A stretch of DNA of 64,000 bases from Malaya genurostris (taxonomy: Eukaryota > Arthropoda > Insecta > Diptera > Culicidae), in contig NC_080571.1 of assembly GCF_030247185.1 (NCBI RefSeq), positions 67,432,172 to 67,496,171 of the forward strand, written 5' to 3'. A program made the translations under genes and the position numbers. How positions within the stretch are numbered: position 1 is the stretch's first letter; the number at the start of each line of letters is the position of its first letter. Below, one piece after another: positions 1 through 12,150 of this stretch. Below the pieces are notes generated by a model. That model worked only from the letters and a program-made list of their open reading frames with translations. It was not told the DNA's origin and did no database searches.

Positions 1-2
1 CA

Positions 3-3000
3 CGTTTAAAACAATCTTATATCGATGCACTGTTTGAGTTTCCTTCAATCAAACGTGAATCTGCTACAGAACTGCACTCACTAGTTGAACGATTTGAAGC
101 CAACGTACGAGTTCTGCAGCAGTTGGGAGAAAAAACGGAATACTGGGATCTTCTTTTAATTCGCATGCTGAGCATCCGCCTTGATTCAACGACTAGGCGC
201 GATTGGGAAGAATATTCGACAACTCAGGAATCAATCTCGTTTCAAAGCCTAACATCGTTTATTAAAAGAAGAGTCACAGTACTAGAAACTATTCAAGGAA
301 GGGGTGCAGATGTTTTACCACCGTCGTTACCCAAGAAGCAGTCTCCACGTCAATTTGCCAGCCATGGGGCAACTCAAATCAATTATCGAAAATGTTTTGT
401 GTGCTCCGATCACCACCCGGTGTATCAATGCGCAACCTTTTCAAAAATGACTATTGAAGAGAAAGAGAGAGAAGTTCGTCGTCATCAATTGTGTAGAAAT
501 TGTCTACGAAAGGGACATGTCAGCAAAGATTGCTCGTCCAGTAGCGCATGTCGAAAATGCAAGGGTCGTCACCATACGCAACTCTGCATCACTAGCATAG
601 AAACTGCTGGCAGTTCCAGATCATCTGAAACATCGATTTCGAAGACAACCCAGCCACCATCGAACACTGTACAGCCCACAATGACTTTAACAACATCAAT
701 CCCTGAAACACATGGATACGCGTCCACAGGAATTGGACGCACACGCGTATATCTTGCCACTGCCATGGTAACTGTAGTTGATAGTAATGGCACACAGCAC
801 GTTGGCCGAGCATTACTAGACTCCGGTAGCGAATGCTGTTTTATAACGGAATCGTTCGCACAATTGTTAACAGTTAAACGTACGAAAGTTTACGTACCTA
901 TCACAGGAATAGGTCAATCTAAGACGCAAGCAAAGCATAAATTATGTTCCACTATTTGCTCTAGAATTAGCAATTATTCCTCTACTATTGAATTTTTGAT
1001 CTTACCAAAACTTACATTGGATATACCTTCTGAATCGGTAGATATTTCATCATGGGATATTCCATCGGGAATTCAGTTAGCGGACCCGTCATTCTACAAG
1101 AGTAGCTACATCGATTTGATTCTTGGAGCAGAAATTTTCTTCGACCTCTTCAAAATCGCGGGAACTATTCATCTTGGCGATAATCTTCCCACTCTCATAA
1201 ATTCAGAGCTCGGCTGGGTAGTAACCGGAAAATCCAGCACAGCACGATCAATCAATCCAGTAAAGGTTCATGTAGCTACTATTACAGATATACATCAGTT
1301 CATGGAAAGGTTTTGGACTCTGGAAGAGGATAGATTATCTCCTGGTCTTTCCTTAGAGGAAACTGCGTGTGAAGAGCATTTCTGTAGCAACGTATCTCGA
1401 ACAGCTGAAGGACGATACGTTGTACGCCTACCACTTAAGAAAGATGTCATCACTAATGTACAAGACAATCGAAAAATTGCACTCCGTCGATTTCATTTAC
1501 TCGAAAATCGTTTGAAACGAAATATAGAGTTTCAGCAGCAATATAACAATTTCTTGGAAGAATATTTGACTTTAGGACACATGCAACAAGTGTACGAGAG
1601 CGACAATCCACCCCCTCTGTGTTATTATCTTCCACATCACGCTGTCGTTCGAGAGGATAGCTCTACAACTAAAGTTCGTGTAGTATTTGATGCTTCATGC
1701 AGAAACAACAAGAGTCCGTCCTTGAATGAAGCACAAATGATCGGTCCAACTGTGCAACAAGATTTGAGATCAATCATTATGCGATCCAGAAAACATCAGA
1801 TAATGATTATCGCTGATATTCGTCAAATGTATCGCCAAATTCTCGTAGACGAGCGAGATACACCATTACAACGAATCTTCTGGAGATCAACACCGGACGT
1901 CCCACTTACAACCTATGAATTAAAAACAGTTACATATGGTACGGCCAGTGCACCTTTTCTCTCCACAAGAACCCTGCTACAATTGGCAAAGGATGAAGGT
2001 ACTAATTTCCCGTTGGCTGCCCAGGTGCTAATTAATGATTTTTATGTGGATGATTTGATTTCTGGAGCAAATTCAATACCTGAAACAATTGCTCTACGTC
2101 AGCAACTGGATAGTCTGCTTGCAAGGGGCGGCTTCGAGCTGCGTAAATGGGCATCAAACGAAGAGAAGGTTTTGAATGATGTCCCATTGGACAAACGAGC
2201 ATTGCAAACCTCAGTAGAATTCAATTGCGATCCGGTTGTAAAGGCCCTTGGATTATATTGGGAACCGTCATCGGACATGCTTAGGTACAAGATCAAAATC
2301 ACTGAAATGAAATCTACACTCACCAAAAGAATAGCGCTATCCCACATCGCCCAACTCTTTGATCCCCTAGGCTTAGTAGGTCCAGTAGTGACCACAGCTA
2401 AACTATTCATGCAAACATTATGGACGTTAAAGGACGAGCATGGAAAGATGTGGAGTTGGGACCACGAACTTCCAGCCTCAATCAAGGATCGTTGGTATGC
2501 CTATTATTCTCAATTACCTCTTCTGAACGAACTTCGTATAGATCGATGCACATTTCTACGAAACCCAAAAACAATACAACTGCACATTTTCTCTGATGCC
2601 TCAGAGCACGCATACGGCGCGTGCGTTTATGTTCGATCCACTGATTCAAATGGTGCTGTAAAATTAGCACTATTAACAGCAAAATCAAAGGTTTCACCGC
2701 TTAAGACGCAAAGCATTCCGCGGTTAGAATTATGTGCTGCACTTCTTGCTGCGGAATTGTACGAAAAGGTATCACGATCTCTACAACTAAATGCTCACAC
2801 GTACTTTTGGGTTGACTCAACTACAGTATTAAGCTGGCTTAAGTCTCCACCATCTACTTGGACAACATTTGTGGCCAACCGTGTCTCTAAAATTCAATCC
2901 ATCATTGAGCATTGTACCTGGAGCCACGTAGCTGGACAGCAAAATCCAGCTGATAGCATTTCTCGAGGAACTTTGGCCAAAACTCTTCTTAATGATTCGC

Positions 3001-4662
3001 TTTGGTGGTACGGTCCGCCATGGTTACAATTCGACAAGAATTTGTGGCCGTCGGAATCCTCAAAATTTTGGTCAACCACAGATATTATTCCAGAGACTCG
3101 TAAACCAGCGGTCATGATTGTCGCGATATCTGCTGAAAAAACATTTATCGATCGGTATGTTGATAAATTTTCATGTTACCAACGAATGCTGCGAGTAACT
3201 GCTTACTGCCGGCGTTTTCTGACAAACAGTCGTTCAAAAAACTGCAATCGACCTAAAACACTTGTAATAAACTCTGAGGAAATACAACATGCCGAAGTCA
3301 ACATCATCAAGCTAATTCAAAAACAAGTTTTCAGCGATGAATATAAACTACTTTTACAGTCACAACCCGTTTCGTCAAAATCCCGCTTGAAATGGTTTCA
3401 TCCTATGCTGGACTCTGATAATTTGATCCGAATTGGAGGTCGACTTCAACATTCGCAACAACCATTTGACTGTAAACACCAAATATTACTTTCTGCCAAA
3501 CATCGCTTTTCGACATTGTTGATTCAATACTACCATAAAAAGCACCTTCATGCAGCTCCCCAATTGCTATTAACCCTTCTGCGTCTACGGTTTTGGATAA
3601 CCGGGGGCAGAGGTCTCGCAAAAAGAATTATTCAGCACTGTGTAATTTGTTTTCGTGCTCGGCCAAAATTAGTTGAGCAATTCATGGCAGAACTTCCAGC
3701 ATCACGAGTTACTAAAGCAAGACCGTTTTCCGTAACTGGTGTGGATTACTGGGGACCGGTACTGATCAAGCCGCAGCATCGCAGAGCATCACCTACAAAG
3801 GCTTACATAGCTGTCTTCGTTTGTTTTTGTACTAAGGCAGTGCATCTTGAACTGGTCGCGGATCTCACGACAGCCAAATTCATTCAAGCGCTTCGTCGCT
3901 TCGTCTCTCGTCGAGGGCTCTGCTCAGATCTATACAGCGACAACGGTAGGTGTAGGTGCCGCCAACGAACTCCGCAAGCTGATCCGCACAAAGGAATATC
4001 AGCAATCTATCGCTCAAGAATGCGCGTCGATAGGTACACGATGGCATTTTAATCCACCTAAAGCATCTCACTTTGGGGGATTGTGGGAAGCAGCAATCTA
4101 TTCCGCACAAAAACACTTCCTAAAGGTGCTTAGATCGCAACACCTTCATTTGGATGATATGGAAACCCTGTTAACACAAATCGAATGTTGTCTGAACTCA
4201 AGGCCATTAGTACCATTGAGCGACGACCCAACAGATTATGAACCGCTAACACCAGGTCACTTTTTAACTGGATCGGCACTACATTCATTACCGGATGCGG
4301 ACTTCACTTCGATTCCACTCAATCGTTTACGCAAATGGCAACAAACACAGAAGTTTTTCCAAGACATTTGGAACAGATGGAATACCGAATATTTATCTTC
4401 GCTACAACGCCGCACAAAGTGGTGCAACCCGCCTGTTGAAATAAAGTTAAATCAGCTGGTAGTACTTCGAGACGAAGTTACTCCACCAACGAAATGGATT
4501 ACCGCCCGTGTCATCGAGCTCCACCCTGGCTCGGACGGTTTAACAAGAGTGGTTACGGTGCAAACACCTACTGGCCGCTTCACTCGTCCTGTCTCTAAAA
4601 TTTGCATCCTTCCCATTACACCTGTGGACGAACCCGCAACTCAACAGCAGTCATCACAATAA
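3..4662 (+). pseudogene. BEL/Pao gag-pol polyprotein, 5'-truncated by window edge, frameshifted in integrase
   Basis: The frame is open from base 3, so the first ATG at 123 is only an internal methionine. Seen in order: gag with two Cys-rich zinc-knuckle-like clusters (about bases 390-600); a protease DSGS motif (about 830); reverse transcriptase with the YVDD box (about 2043); RNase H with FSDAS (about 2590) and a WVDS motif (about 2810); an HHCC integrase zinc finger (about 3530-3650); and the integrase core with its first Asp (GVDYWG, about 3740) and second Asp (YSDNG, about 3935). Just after the second Asp, near 3945-3955, the frame shifts from frame 3 to frame 1. The third acidic residue (in GGLWEA, about 4080) and the C-terminal domain lie in the second frame, ending at 4662. 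A few bases appear lost at the break. The copy is probably non-autonomous, although reverse transcriptase and RNase H look intact. Confidence 0.88.
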
Positions 4663-4956
4663 CCAATCTGCGCGTATCATTCCCATTTGTGTGCCATTAA
4701 GGATTAAACAACGATTGAAAATACAAGGCACTCGTGGGAATGGACAAGGTAAGGACCTGTCCAATCCTCTATTTTTTTTAAATTCCGCTACCGGGTCTTC
4801 TCTTCTCAATCCAGAATTCAATATCGTCAGCCAGCAGCCGATTAAAGTGAAATGGCGATGTAAACAAACATGGAGACGTCATCGACATCAAACCGAGGGA
4901 TGACATACTCGCTTCGTCGAAGATTTTCAGAAATGTTATTTCTGAAGGGGGCAGTA

Positions 4957-5394
4957 TGTTCGTGGATACGAAAGGGCGCCATCTGTTCGTGAATGATCAT
5001 GCATCGTACTTCAGAAGGGATCCCTGGTTTCATCGATAATGTATCAATGTGGCAACCCGAATCGACATGCAAAGGGATATAAAAGGGCAACGCAACCAAA
5101 ATTCCCTCTCTTAATATTGTACCTTTCCCAAGGAAATTTAAAGCTCTTGAAAGCAATAAATTGCATGATGAATTTCGTAGAAGTTAAAATATATTCGTTA
5201 AGTTAGTAAAGGTGGTGCGTTTAGTATTATCCATGCGCGAGTGGTCTTATTGATGTGATTTCCGGTTTTTAAGTCCAGAGAACCGAATACCTTTAACCGA
5301 GTAAATTCCTATGCTGATAGCGATTTGAGAAGTTTAGGGCCTTCCAGAAGTAGAAGTGGTCGTTAAAACCTACACGCTCTCACTGTGTCTATCA
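4957..5394 (+). repeat. 3' LTR of the BEL/Pao element
   Basis: The segment starts with TG right after a purine-rich tract and ends in CA at 5394. It contains a TATA-like ATATAAAAGG near 5078 and an AATAAA at about 5154, as expected for promoter and polyadenylation signals in an LTR. The right edge is supported independently, because sequence of the element seen complete at 57857-58083 starts in mid-terminal repeat at 5395. The 5' partner LTR is outside the window, so the exact ends are inferred. Confidence 0.65.
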
Positions 5395-5624
5395 AGAGGT
5401 ATTTTGGCCCACTTTAGGATTGATTTTATTTTGGACCACTTTATAAAAATATCCACCAAATATTGTAATATCTTTAAAAACCCCTTCCGCAATAGGTAAT
5501 TTAATGTGATTAGCTTCAAATTGATGCAAAATGAGTTACTTAACATCGATAAAATCCGATGAAATCGATAAAGTTTGTTAGGTGGCCCAAAATATATGAA
5601 GTGGCCAAAATACCTCTGTTACCC
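5395..5624 (-). repeat. TA-flanked MITE (GGGTAACAG family), cut by the BEL insertion
   Basis: This is the reverse complement of the complete copy at 57857-58083, including the terminal CCAAAATACCTCTGTTACCC followed by TA. The other terminus is missing its outermost seven bases (GGGTAAC), exactly where the BEL LTR ends. The BEL element therefore landed inside the terminal inverted repeat of this older element. Confidence 0.75.
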
Positions 5625-5626
5625 TA

Positions 5627-7330
5627 CATAGGATTATTACCATGAAAAATAAACATTTATATCAGTAAAAATAAAGTAGCGTAGAAATAGAATGACTGTA
5701 AAAATCACCAACAACATCGTGGGAGTGAGTTTGTATGGCTCACAAATTCAGGAAAATAGTAGACATATTAATTTAAGTCAAATGCACAATTAGTTTTGCT
5801 TTGTAGTAAAAAATTGTAATTAAAAAATTCAAAATTATAATTGTTTATTGTCACTATTAAGGTTCAATGTAGTGCAAATAAATTTATCACAACTAAGTAT
5901 TAGAATTTGGAAATTTTGCTTTGCCGAGCCGTAATTAGTTTTTGAAATGTATAAACGGTTACTGTTCCGTTCCACGGTGATGATTTAAGAACTAAAAAGT
6001 AGTGTTTGTAGCAGAATTTCACAAAGAATCTGAAAATGCAACTCAAAATTATAAAACTTCAGCCGAAACAAGCGAAATTTGAAAAAGTTTACATATACTT
6101 TACCGCATTTTTTTATTGCTTGCGCACTTCTGTTTCGTATTGAGATGGTGTGAGAAATGCACGGTGGGCACGGTGGCATTATATTGTGAGCAAAAATTAC
6201 ATATCAAATAATGACACGAATTTATGCAGCATTGGGTTTTGTGTTGAAATAAAAACGAGTTGAATACAATAAAATGGGTATTGTGAGGAATCGTTTATTT
6301 TCTAAGTAACTGTCATTTATATTACTATACAGTTCGCGTATAACATTCGACGCGCACGGTTGTGTTTTTCTCTCGCTATGTGCGCATACGTTGTGTTTCG
6401 CTTGGGTTGCGTCAACCGGACGAATTTTTGCGCTAGGTTTCCGCCACCCGGATTCATGAAAGTTCAAGTGTTTATGTTATGAAGGAAGATTTTGTGTGTG
6501 TCAAGGAGAGATTGAAGTAGCCCAGATTGCAATGAATACTCGTAGCGGGCGGTTGCTCCTTGTTGTTTTATTGTGTGATATGCTCGGGCTACGCCATCCG
6601 GAACTCTACTTGTGCTCGATCTTGCATTCCGAGTGTTCGAGGATTTTAGTTGAGCGAAACGGATAGTGATTAGAAGAATCGCCGCGCAGATGGCAAAATG
6701 TCTAGGATTCATTTTTGTTTGTTTTTCTTTTTTTGTAAATACGGCTATCTAGTGGCGGGTAGCCAACACCGTGTTAAAAGTTATAGCTGCGCCATATAGT
6801 TGCAGATTTCAGTAGCAAATTTTCGGTCGGAATTAATAGGACTTATGGCAACTTTGGCAAACGTACTGGAAGTACCCAAGCGCATTGATGAAAATGCAGC
6901 AGGATACCGATGGGATCGTTTCATATTATTTACTTGCTGAAAGTAATACCACAAACGAATTTCCAGACATGACAGTCACGATCTTTTGTTGTCGCACATC
7001 TACGGTCCTCCGTGAAACTGGAACCAATGGTAATAAATTGGTTGCACTGCTGAGTTCCCATCATCGCATTCATAATGCAAATGTCAAACCGTGAGAACCC
7101 TTTCAATACGTTAGCTCATTTGTATATATTGAGATTTCATGGCACACTTTGGTCGAAATGATAACAATGCAATTAATTCCGCGCTCCACCAAGCGGTGAG
7201 TGCGGTCACTTTAGAAGGCACCGGGGACGGACCAGATTTTTTTTAAATATTTGTAAGCACATACATGTTTTTATTATTTATCTTTGGTAATACTCTTCCG
7301 ACACAGAAATGTGTGCTTTCAAAATATAAT
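5627..7330. other. Gene-free stretch, no recognised feature
   Basis: AT-rich DNA with no convincing coding region. The short open frames here (for example at 6885-7094) lack any recognisable family motif. A 22-base string at 6309-6330 recurs almost exactly at 9325-9347 (see findings). Confidence 0.5.
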
Positions 7331-7563
7331 GTAAACGTTACATAATAATACAGTATACTGTTATATTATATTATGTTATGTTGTATTATATTAAATTGTA
7401 CCATATTATATCACATTATATTTTAGAGGATATGATAATGTGTGCATTATATCATGTTAAATTATATTTTATTCTATTATATTATATTGTGTTACACCCA
7501 AACCTTCATTTACGTGCTTTATATGTGTATGTATGTATTAATATACGTACACATGTGTGCAAA
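7331..7563. repeat. AT-rich low-complexity tract (TATTA-type)
   Basis: Degenerate repeats of TATTA/TTATA words run up to the left edge of the rosa-like element and resume on its right at about 8610-8935. This suggests the element inserted into a pre-existing simple-sequence tract. Confidence 0.6.
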
Positions 7564-7565
7564 TA

Positions 7566-8490
7566 CAGGGTGATTTTTTAAGAGCTTGAGAACTTTTTTA
7601 AACAATAAAACGCATAAAATTTGCAAAATCTCATCGGTTCTTTATTTTAAACGTTAGATTGGTACATGACATTTACTTTTTGAAGATAATTTCATTTAAA
7701 TGTTGACCGCGGCTGCGTCTTAGGTGGTCCATTCGGAAAGTCCAATTTTGGGCAACTTTTTCGAGCATTTCGGCCGGAATAGCCCGAATTTCTTCGGAAA
7801 TGTTGTCTTCCAAAGCTGGAATAGTTACTGGCTTATTTCTGTAGACTTTAGACTTGACGTAGCCCCACAAAAAATAGTCTAAAGGCGTCAAATCGCATGA
7901 TCTTGGTGGCCAACTTACCGGTCCATTTCTTGAGATGAATTGTTCTCCGAAGTTTTCCCTCAAAATGGCCATAGAATCGTGAGCTGTGTGGCATGTAGCG
8001 CCATCTTGTTGAAACCACATGTCAACCAAGTTCAGTTCTTCCATTTTTGGCAACAAAAAGTTTGTTAGCATCGAACGATAGCGATCGCCATTCACTGTAA
8101 CGTTGCGTCCAAAAGCATCTTTGAAAAAATACGGTCCAATGATTCCACCAGCGTACAAACCACACCAAACAGTGCATTTTTCGGGATGCATGGGCAGTTC
8201 TTGAACGGCTTCTGGTTGCTCTTCACTCCAAATGCGGCAATTTTGCTTATTTACGTAGCCATTCAACCAGAAATGAGCCTCACCGCTGAACAAAATTTGT
8301 CGATAAAAAAGCGGATTTTCCGAATGGACCACCTAAGACGCAGCCGCGGTCAACATTTAAATGAAATTATCTTCAAAAAGTAAATGTCATGTACCAATCT
8401 AACGTTTAAAATAAAGAACCGATGAGATTTTGCAAATTTTATGCGTTTTATTGTTTAAAAAAGTTCTCAAGCTCTTAAAAAATCACCCTG
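7566..8490 (-). mobile_element. rosa-like (DD41D) mariner-group element with duplicated 3' ends
   Basis: The element is flanked by TA on both sides (7564-7565 and 8491-8492) and its ends are an apparently perfect 174-bp inverted repeat (7566-7739 and 8317-8490). Each arm contains not just a terminal repeat but also the last 20 or so codons of the transposase, so both ends derive from the transposase 3' end. The normal 5' end (promoter, DNA-binding domain) is absent. The identity of the arms points to a recent origin or to gene conversion. Length is 925 bp. Confidence 0.85.
7673..8332 (-). pseudogene. rosa-like transposase, N-terminally truncated
   Basis: The catalytic part of an IS630-Tc1-mariner transposase is readable on the minus strand. 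The second Asp (WFQQDGATCHTA) and third Asp (TPLDYFLWG) are separated by 41 residues, the DD41D spacing known for the rosa family. The first catalytic Asp, expected in FSDEAHF, is Gly here (FSGEAHFWLNG). The helix-turn-helix N-terminus is missing because the inverted 3'-end copy begins where it should be. The protein cannot be an active transposase. A plus-strand open frame at 8186-8383 shares the same C-terminal residues only because it runs into the inverted arm. Confidence 0.85.
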
Positions 8491-8492
8491 TA

Positions 8493-8935
8493 TTTGTGTT
8501 TCTTAATACATATTACTATTGTCTAAGTAAAAGCGATCATTTATATGTATAAATATATATGTGTGAGCATACATACATGTATATGTAAGCTTTGTGAATG
8601 GAGATTTGGGTGTATATTATATTATATTATATTATATTATATTGTATTACATCATATAATGTTGTATTATATTATAATATAGTTTAGTTCAGTTTTCTTG
8701 ACTTGAGAGACTTTCGACCGGAGGCAGGTTCGTCTAGGTTATATTATAGCATATTATATTATATTGTATATTATTGAAATATGTTATCATGTTGTATTAT
8801 ATTATTATATAATATTATTTATTATAGCATATTGAATTGCATTACTTTATCATATATTTTAGTACATCATATTTAACTTTATTTTATCAATTGTATTACA
8901 TTGTATTATATTATATTGATATAAAGCATTTATCA
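8493..8935. repeat. AT-rich low-complexity tract, right side of the rosa-like insertion
   Basis: TATTA-type repeats (clearest at 8614-8645 and 8740-8935), with a short unique interruption at about 8690-8735. Probably one tract with 7331-7563 before the insertion. Confidence 0.55.
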
Positions 8936-9325
8936 TGGGAACGTATTGGGAGGGAGCATCAGGGCATCGGACGAAATGATGACTGGACGAGGGATTGTGG
9001 ATAGCCAGCCCAAGTCACTTGAAGGAATCTTGTTTCCTTCTGAAGGTTTGACATGAGCCTGACGCGCCCTTCTCAAACAAACCATCAGGCGGGTTCAAGC
9101 ATGTAAAGCGATATGCTTCACCCATGCATTGGATATTATGGTTGGAAGAGCATCTTTTATTCCCGCGGAATAAGTGTAAGTGACTCTGCTGACATATCCG
9201 GCCAACAGCTATAGTAAGAAGGTGAATGGGTGAACCATATCGGGGCTACTGTAAGTCTACCCGCATCCACTGGCAAGACCTTGAACTGATGGTGGCTTAA
9301 CTTCACATCACATCACATCACAACT
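8936..9325 (+). repeat. Possible retroposon 3' end with a (TCACA)n tail
   Basis: A 390-bp block clearly richer in GC than its surroundings ends in a short pentamer run (TCACATCACATCACATCACA, about 9303-9322). Such simple tails mark the 3' ends of some LINEs and SINEs. No coding motif is visible, so the class is an inference. Confidence 0.35.
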
Positions 9326-9379
9326 GTCATTTATATTACTATAAAGTTAGTCAATACATATATTTTACGGCCTTTAACT

Positions 9380-10960
9380 TTACATTAAATGTATTTGAAT
9401 CAAATATGTTGTTGGGATTCAAATAAAAAAATATGTTGACTCTTGCATTAAACTGAAGCAAATATAGTGACTTTTAGCATCAAATTCATGGATGTTGATT
9501 AAAATTTTTCGTCCTTGAATCAAGTGCCAGAGATTATTGATTTCAAAACATTTTCATTGAATCAAACATTGGTACTAGTTGATTATGTGATGTGAAATTT
9601 CAATTTTTAATAAATTTCTTTATTATCGCCTTCAAAGTACTCTCCTCCTGCGGCAATAGATGCATGTCAACGCTTGATCCAATTTTCCATACAAGTTTCA
9701 CAGGCCGCCGAAGGTATGGCCTTTAGTTCGCGCAGCGAATTCTCTTTTATGGTTTCTATGGTCTCAAAACGCGTTCCCCGCAATGGCAATTTGAGTCTGG
9801 GGAAGAGGAAAAAGTCACACAGGGCCACATCTGGAGAGTACGGTGCTTGGTTGATGATGTTGGTTGAGTTTTTGGCCAAAAACTGCGACACAACCAACAC
9901 TGAAATTCAGCTTTTTTGGCACCAGCCGAGAAGCGACCCAAAACATCAGTTAAAATGTGTTCGGCTGATCCATAAGAGATGCCCAACAACACAGCAAACT
10001 CTCTAATCGGTACAGAACGATTTTGCAACACGATTTTCTTCGCCGATTCAATGTTTTCTTCAGTAACAGATGTTGTTGGGCGGCCAGGGATTTCATCGTG
10101 ATCCAAGCTTGTACGACCACCTTTGAAGCGTTTATACCACTCGTATGCCTGTGTTTTTCCTAGACACGATTCTCCAAAGGCCTTTTCTAACATTTTCAAC
10201 GTTTCGGAACACTTAAATCCATTTGCAACACAAAATTTGATGCACGCACGTTGTTCTAAATTTTCATCCATTATAAAAATCGCCACACGAAAATTTTTAA
10301 ATTTTTAAATTCTTTGTATAGACGCCAAACAAAAACTAATCGTACGATATGCGTCAAAATTTGACAGAATGTGTATAAAAGTGTTGCCAACGTTGAGAGA
10401 ATAGAAGTTTACCGATTGGACAAGCGCGGGAATTTTAAAATGAAAATTCCGGTTCTTTTTTGATCATAAGGTACATTTGTATTCATTACAGAGAACGGTT
10501 TCACAGTAGAGTTTTGTAAATTATTGAACGAAAGGAAGAAGAGGAGTCAATACCGCAACCGTACTCAACTGAGCGCACAAAATGCATTCAATAATAAATA
10601 AAAACTTAATTTACAATAACTAGTCAAAAATTCTTTTTAAATGACAATTTATTGAATTTAAAAAAATCAATCATTGAATCTACACACAGTCGCAGGAAAG
10701 CCTGATTTTAGAAACAAAACTAATTTGCTTTGAATCAAATAAAAATAATATTTGATTCCAAGTGAAATGAAATTCAGGTGGAAATGAAATATATTTGAAT
10801 TCAAAGGACAATATATTTGAATTTAATGTTTCTTTTATTTATTTCTACTAATATTTTGCTTTGATGTAAATATCAAATGTATTTGAATCAATGGAAAATA
10901 AAAATAAGCGCTGGTTGAAAATGAATTATCTTTGAATTCAAGGTGTAATATATTAAAATT
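9380..10960. repeat. Diverged repeat rich in TTGAATCAA/TTGAATTCAA words, split by a mariner
   Basis: Near-palindromic TTGAATCAA or TTGAATTCAA words recur about ten times at 9390-9570 and 10670-10945. The two blocks flank the mariner remnant (about 9590-10440) and look like one repeat interrupted by it. Confidence 0.4.
9590..10440 (-). mobile_element. mariner (DD34D-type) remnant, internally deleted
   Basis: The minus strand encodes the start of a mariner transposase at 10271 and below (ENLEQRACIKFCVANG; helix-turn-helix; GRPTTSVTEENI linker), running to about 9900. After a frame change it gives the C-terminus (YSPDVALCDFFLFPRLK, then CMENWIKR) at about 9670-9850. The central catalytic part, including the first two Asp residues, is missing. 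The element ends were not resolved with certainty, so the boundaries are approximate. Confidence 0.7.
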
Positions 10961-10984
10961 TAACATAAATTTTTCTACGTGTAT

Positions 10985-12150
10985 ACATATAACCTCATGT
11001 TAGTCAATCATAATTACTCCTGATTCATGGTTCTAGTGTAATAGTAATCACTAACAATAACGATTGAATTGGGATATGTTCAAAGTGCGAAGGATTCATA
11101 AATCCATTACAAATCGATGAGTTTTTTTTACAAGCCATCAAAACGAGTGGTAAGCCCACTGCACTCAATCACTGAAAATATTCCTGGTTTCTATGTGTGT
11201 ATTTTTCTTGTTATGCCTTGTGCGACGATTCGGTCAACTTAAGTGATTGAAATTTTGCGCACATTTTTGAGACTACATTTCACCCTAAAGTGACATTCTT
11301 AGATGTCGAAAATCTCCAAATTTAAGTTCCAGAATGTCGATTTTTTTTCCAAAAATAATTTTTTTTTCGAAATGACACTAGATCTTGAATAGGCATCGAA
11401 AAAATTTCGATTTTCTGATTTTTCAAGATCGAATTTTTGCAAACTTTGACTGCTGGGCGACATCACTTAGCCATATCCAATGTAGCTCAAATTTTGCATA
11501 GGGACTTTTTTTTAGGTGCTTAAATTTTCAAGAACTACCGATTTACGAACGAAATCGGAGATGAATCGCATGCGAAATTTAACGCTTTAACTATGAAACT
11601 TAAACACAAATTTGAAGTAATGCGGTTGAATGAAATCCAGAACACTTAGCAAGCGTTATAATTATAACTGCATAAATTTCGGTTACTGATACAATTTCGT
11701 CCGAAGCAAGACCAATATAAATTGCGACGAACAGAGTCAATGTTGTTGGTACGAGTGTTCGTTGTTCTTGGAATTTTTTAAAGGAAAAGTTGTGAATCTA
11801 TTAACTATGGTGTTCGTACATTTGGAAATTAATTAGTATTATGACGACTGATTGAACTGTTTAATAGAAAATATCGATCATATAAAACTTTAGTAGCCTT
11901 GTTCTAAATCAATAATTTCAAGAATCTCATGATTCGCGAAGTCGTATTTCTCGATCTCATTGTTTTTAAGGTATTTTTTACCTTTCTCGTGTGTAATCAC
12001 TGTGAAAATTGACTTTTGAACCTCGACCCGGTTTCCGAAGTTATAGCGAAGAAACTTACATCGATTTTCTAAAGGCATTATTACTCAATAATTGATTCCT
12101 TTAATTATGTACTTCTATTATTAATTTGAATTTTTCTTTTCCATCAACAG
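10985..12150. other. Gene-free stretch upstream of the PAPS synthase exon; probable intron
   Basis: AT-rich non-coding DNA. It ends in a polypyrimidine tract and CAG acceptor (12149-12150) directly before the PAPS synthase exon, so most of it should be intron. A minus-strand open frame at 11890-12078 has no family motif I recognise. I could not identify the short upstream first exon. Confidence 0.5.

Larger units (their letters stand above)
1..5394 (+). mobile_element. BEL/Pao LTR retrotransposon, 3' part (5' end outside window)
   Basis: The element reads, in order, gag with Cys/His knuckles, aspartic protease, reverse transcriptase, RNase H and integrase on the plus strand, followed by a short non-coding stretch, a purine-rich tract (about 4942-4954) and a 3' LTR. 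This gene order, and the DUF1759-like gag reading frame that is open at the window edge, are typical of BEL/Pao elements. The 5' LTR and gag start lie upstream of the window. The element ends at 5394, where sequence of another repeat (5395-5624) resumes in the middle of its terminal repeat. It cannot encode a complete integrase because of a frameshift near 3950. Confidence 0.9.

Noticed and set aside
8186..8383. Plus-strand open frame ending in the rosa transposase C-terminus
   Set aside because: It only reads the inverted copy of the transposon 3' end; the first part is antisense to the real transposase.
11890..12078. Minus-strand 62-codon frame just upstream of the PAPSS exon
   Set aside because: No recognised domain and antisense in a probable intron; could be part of a dispersed repeat.
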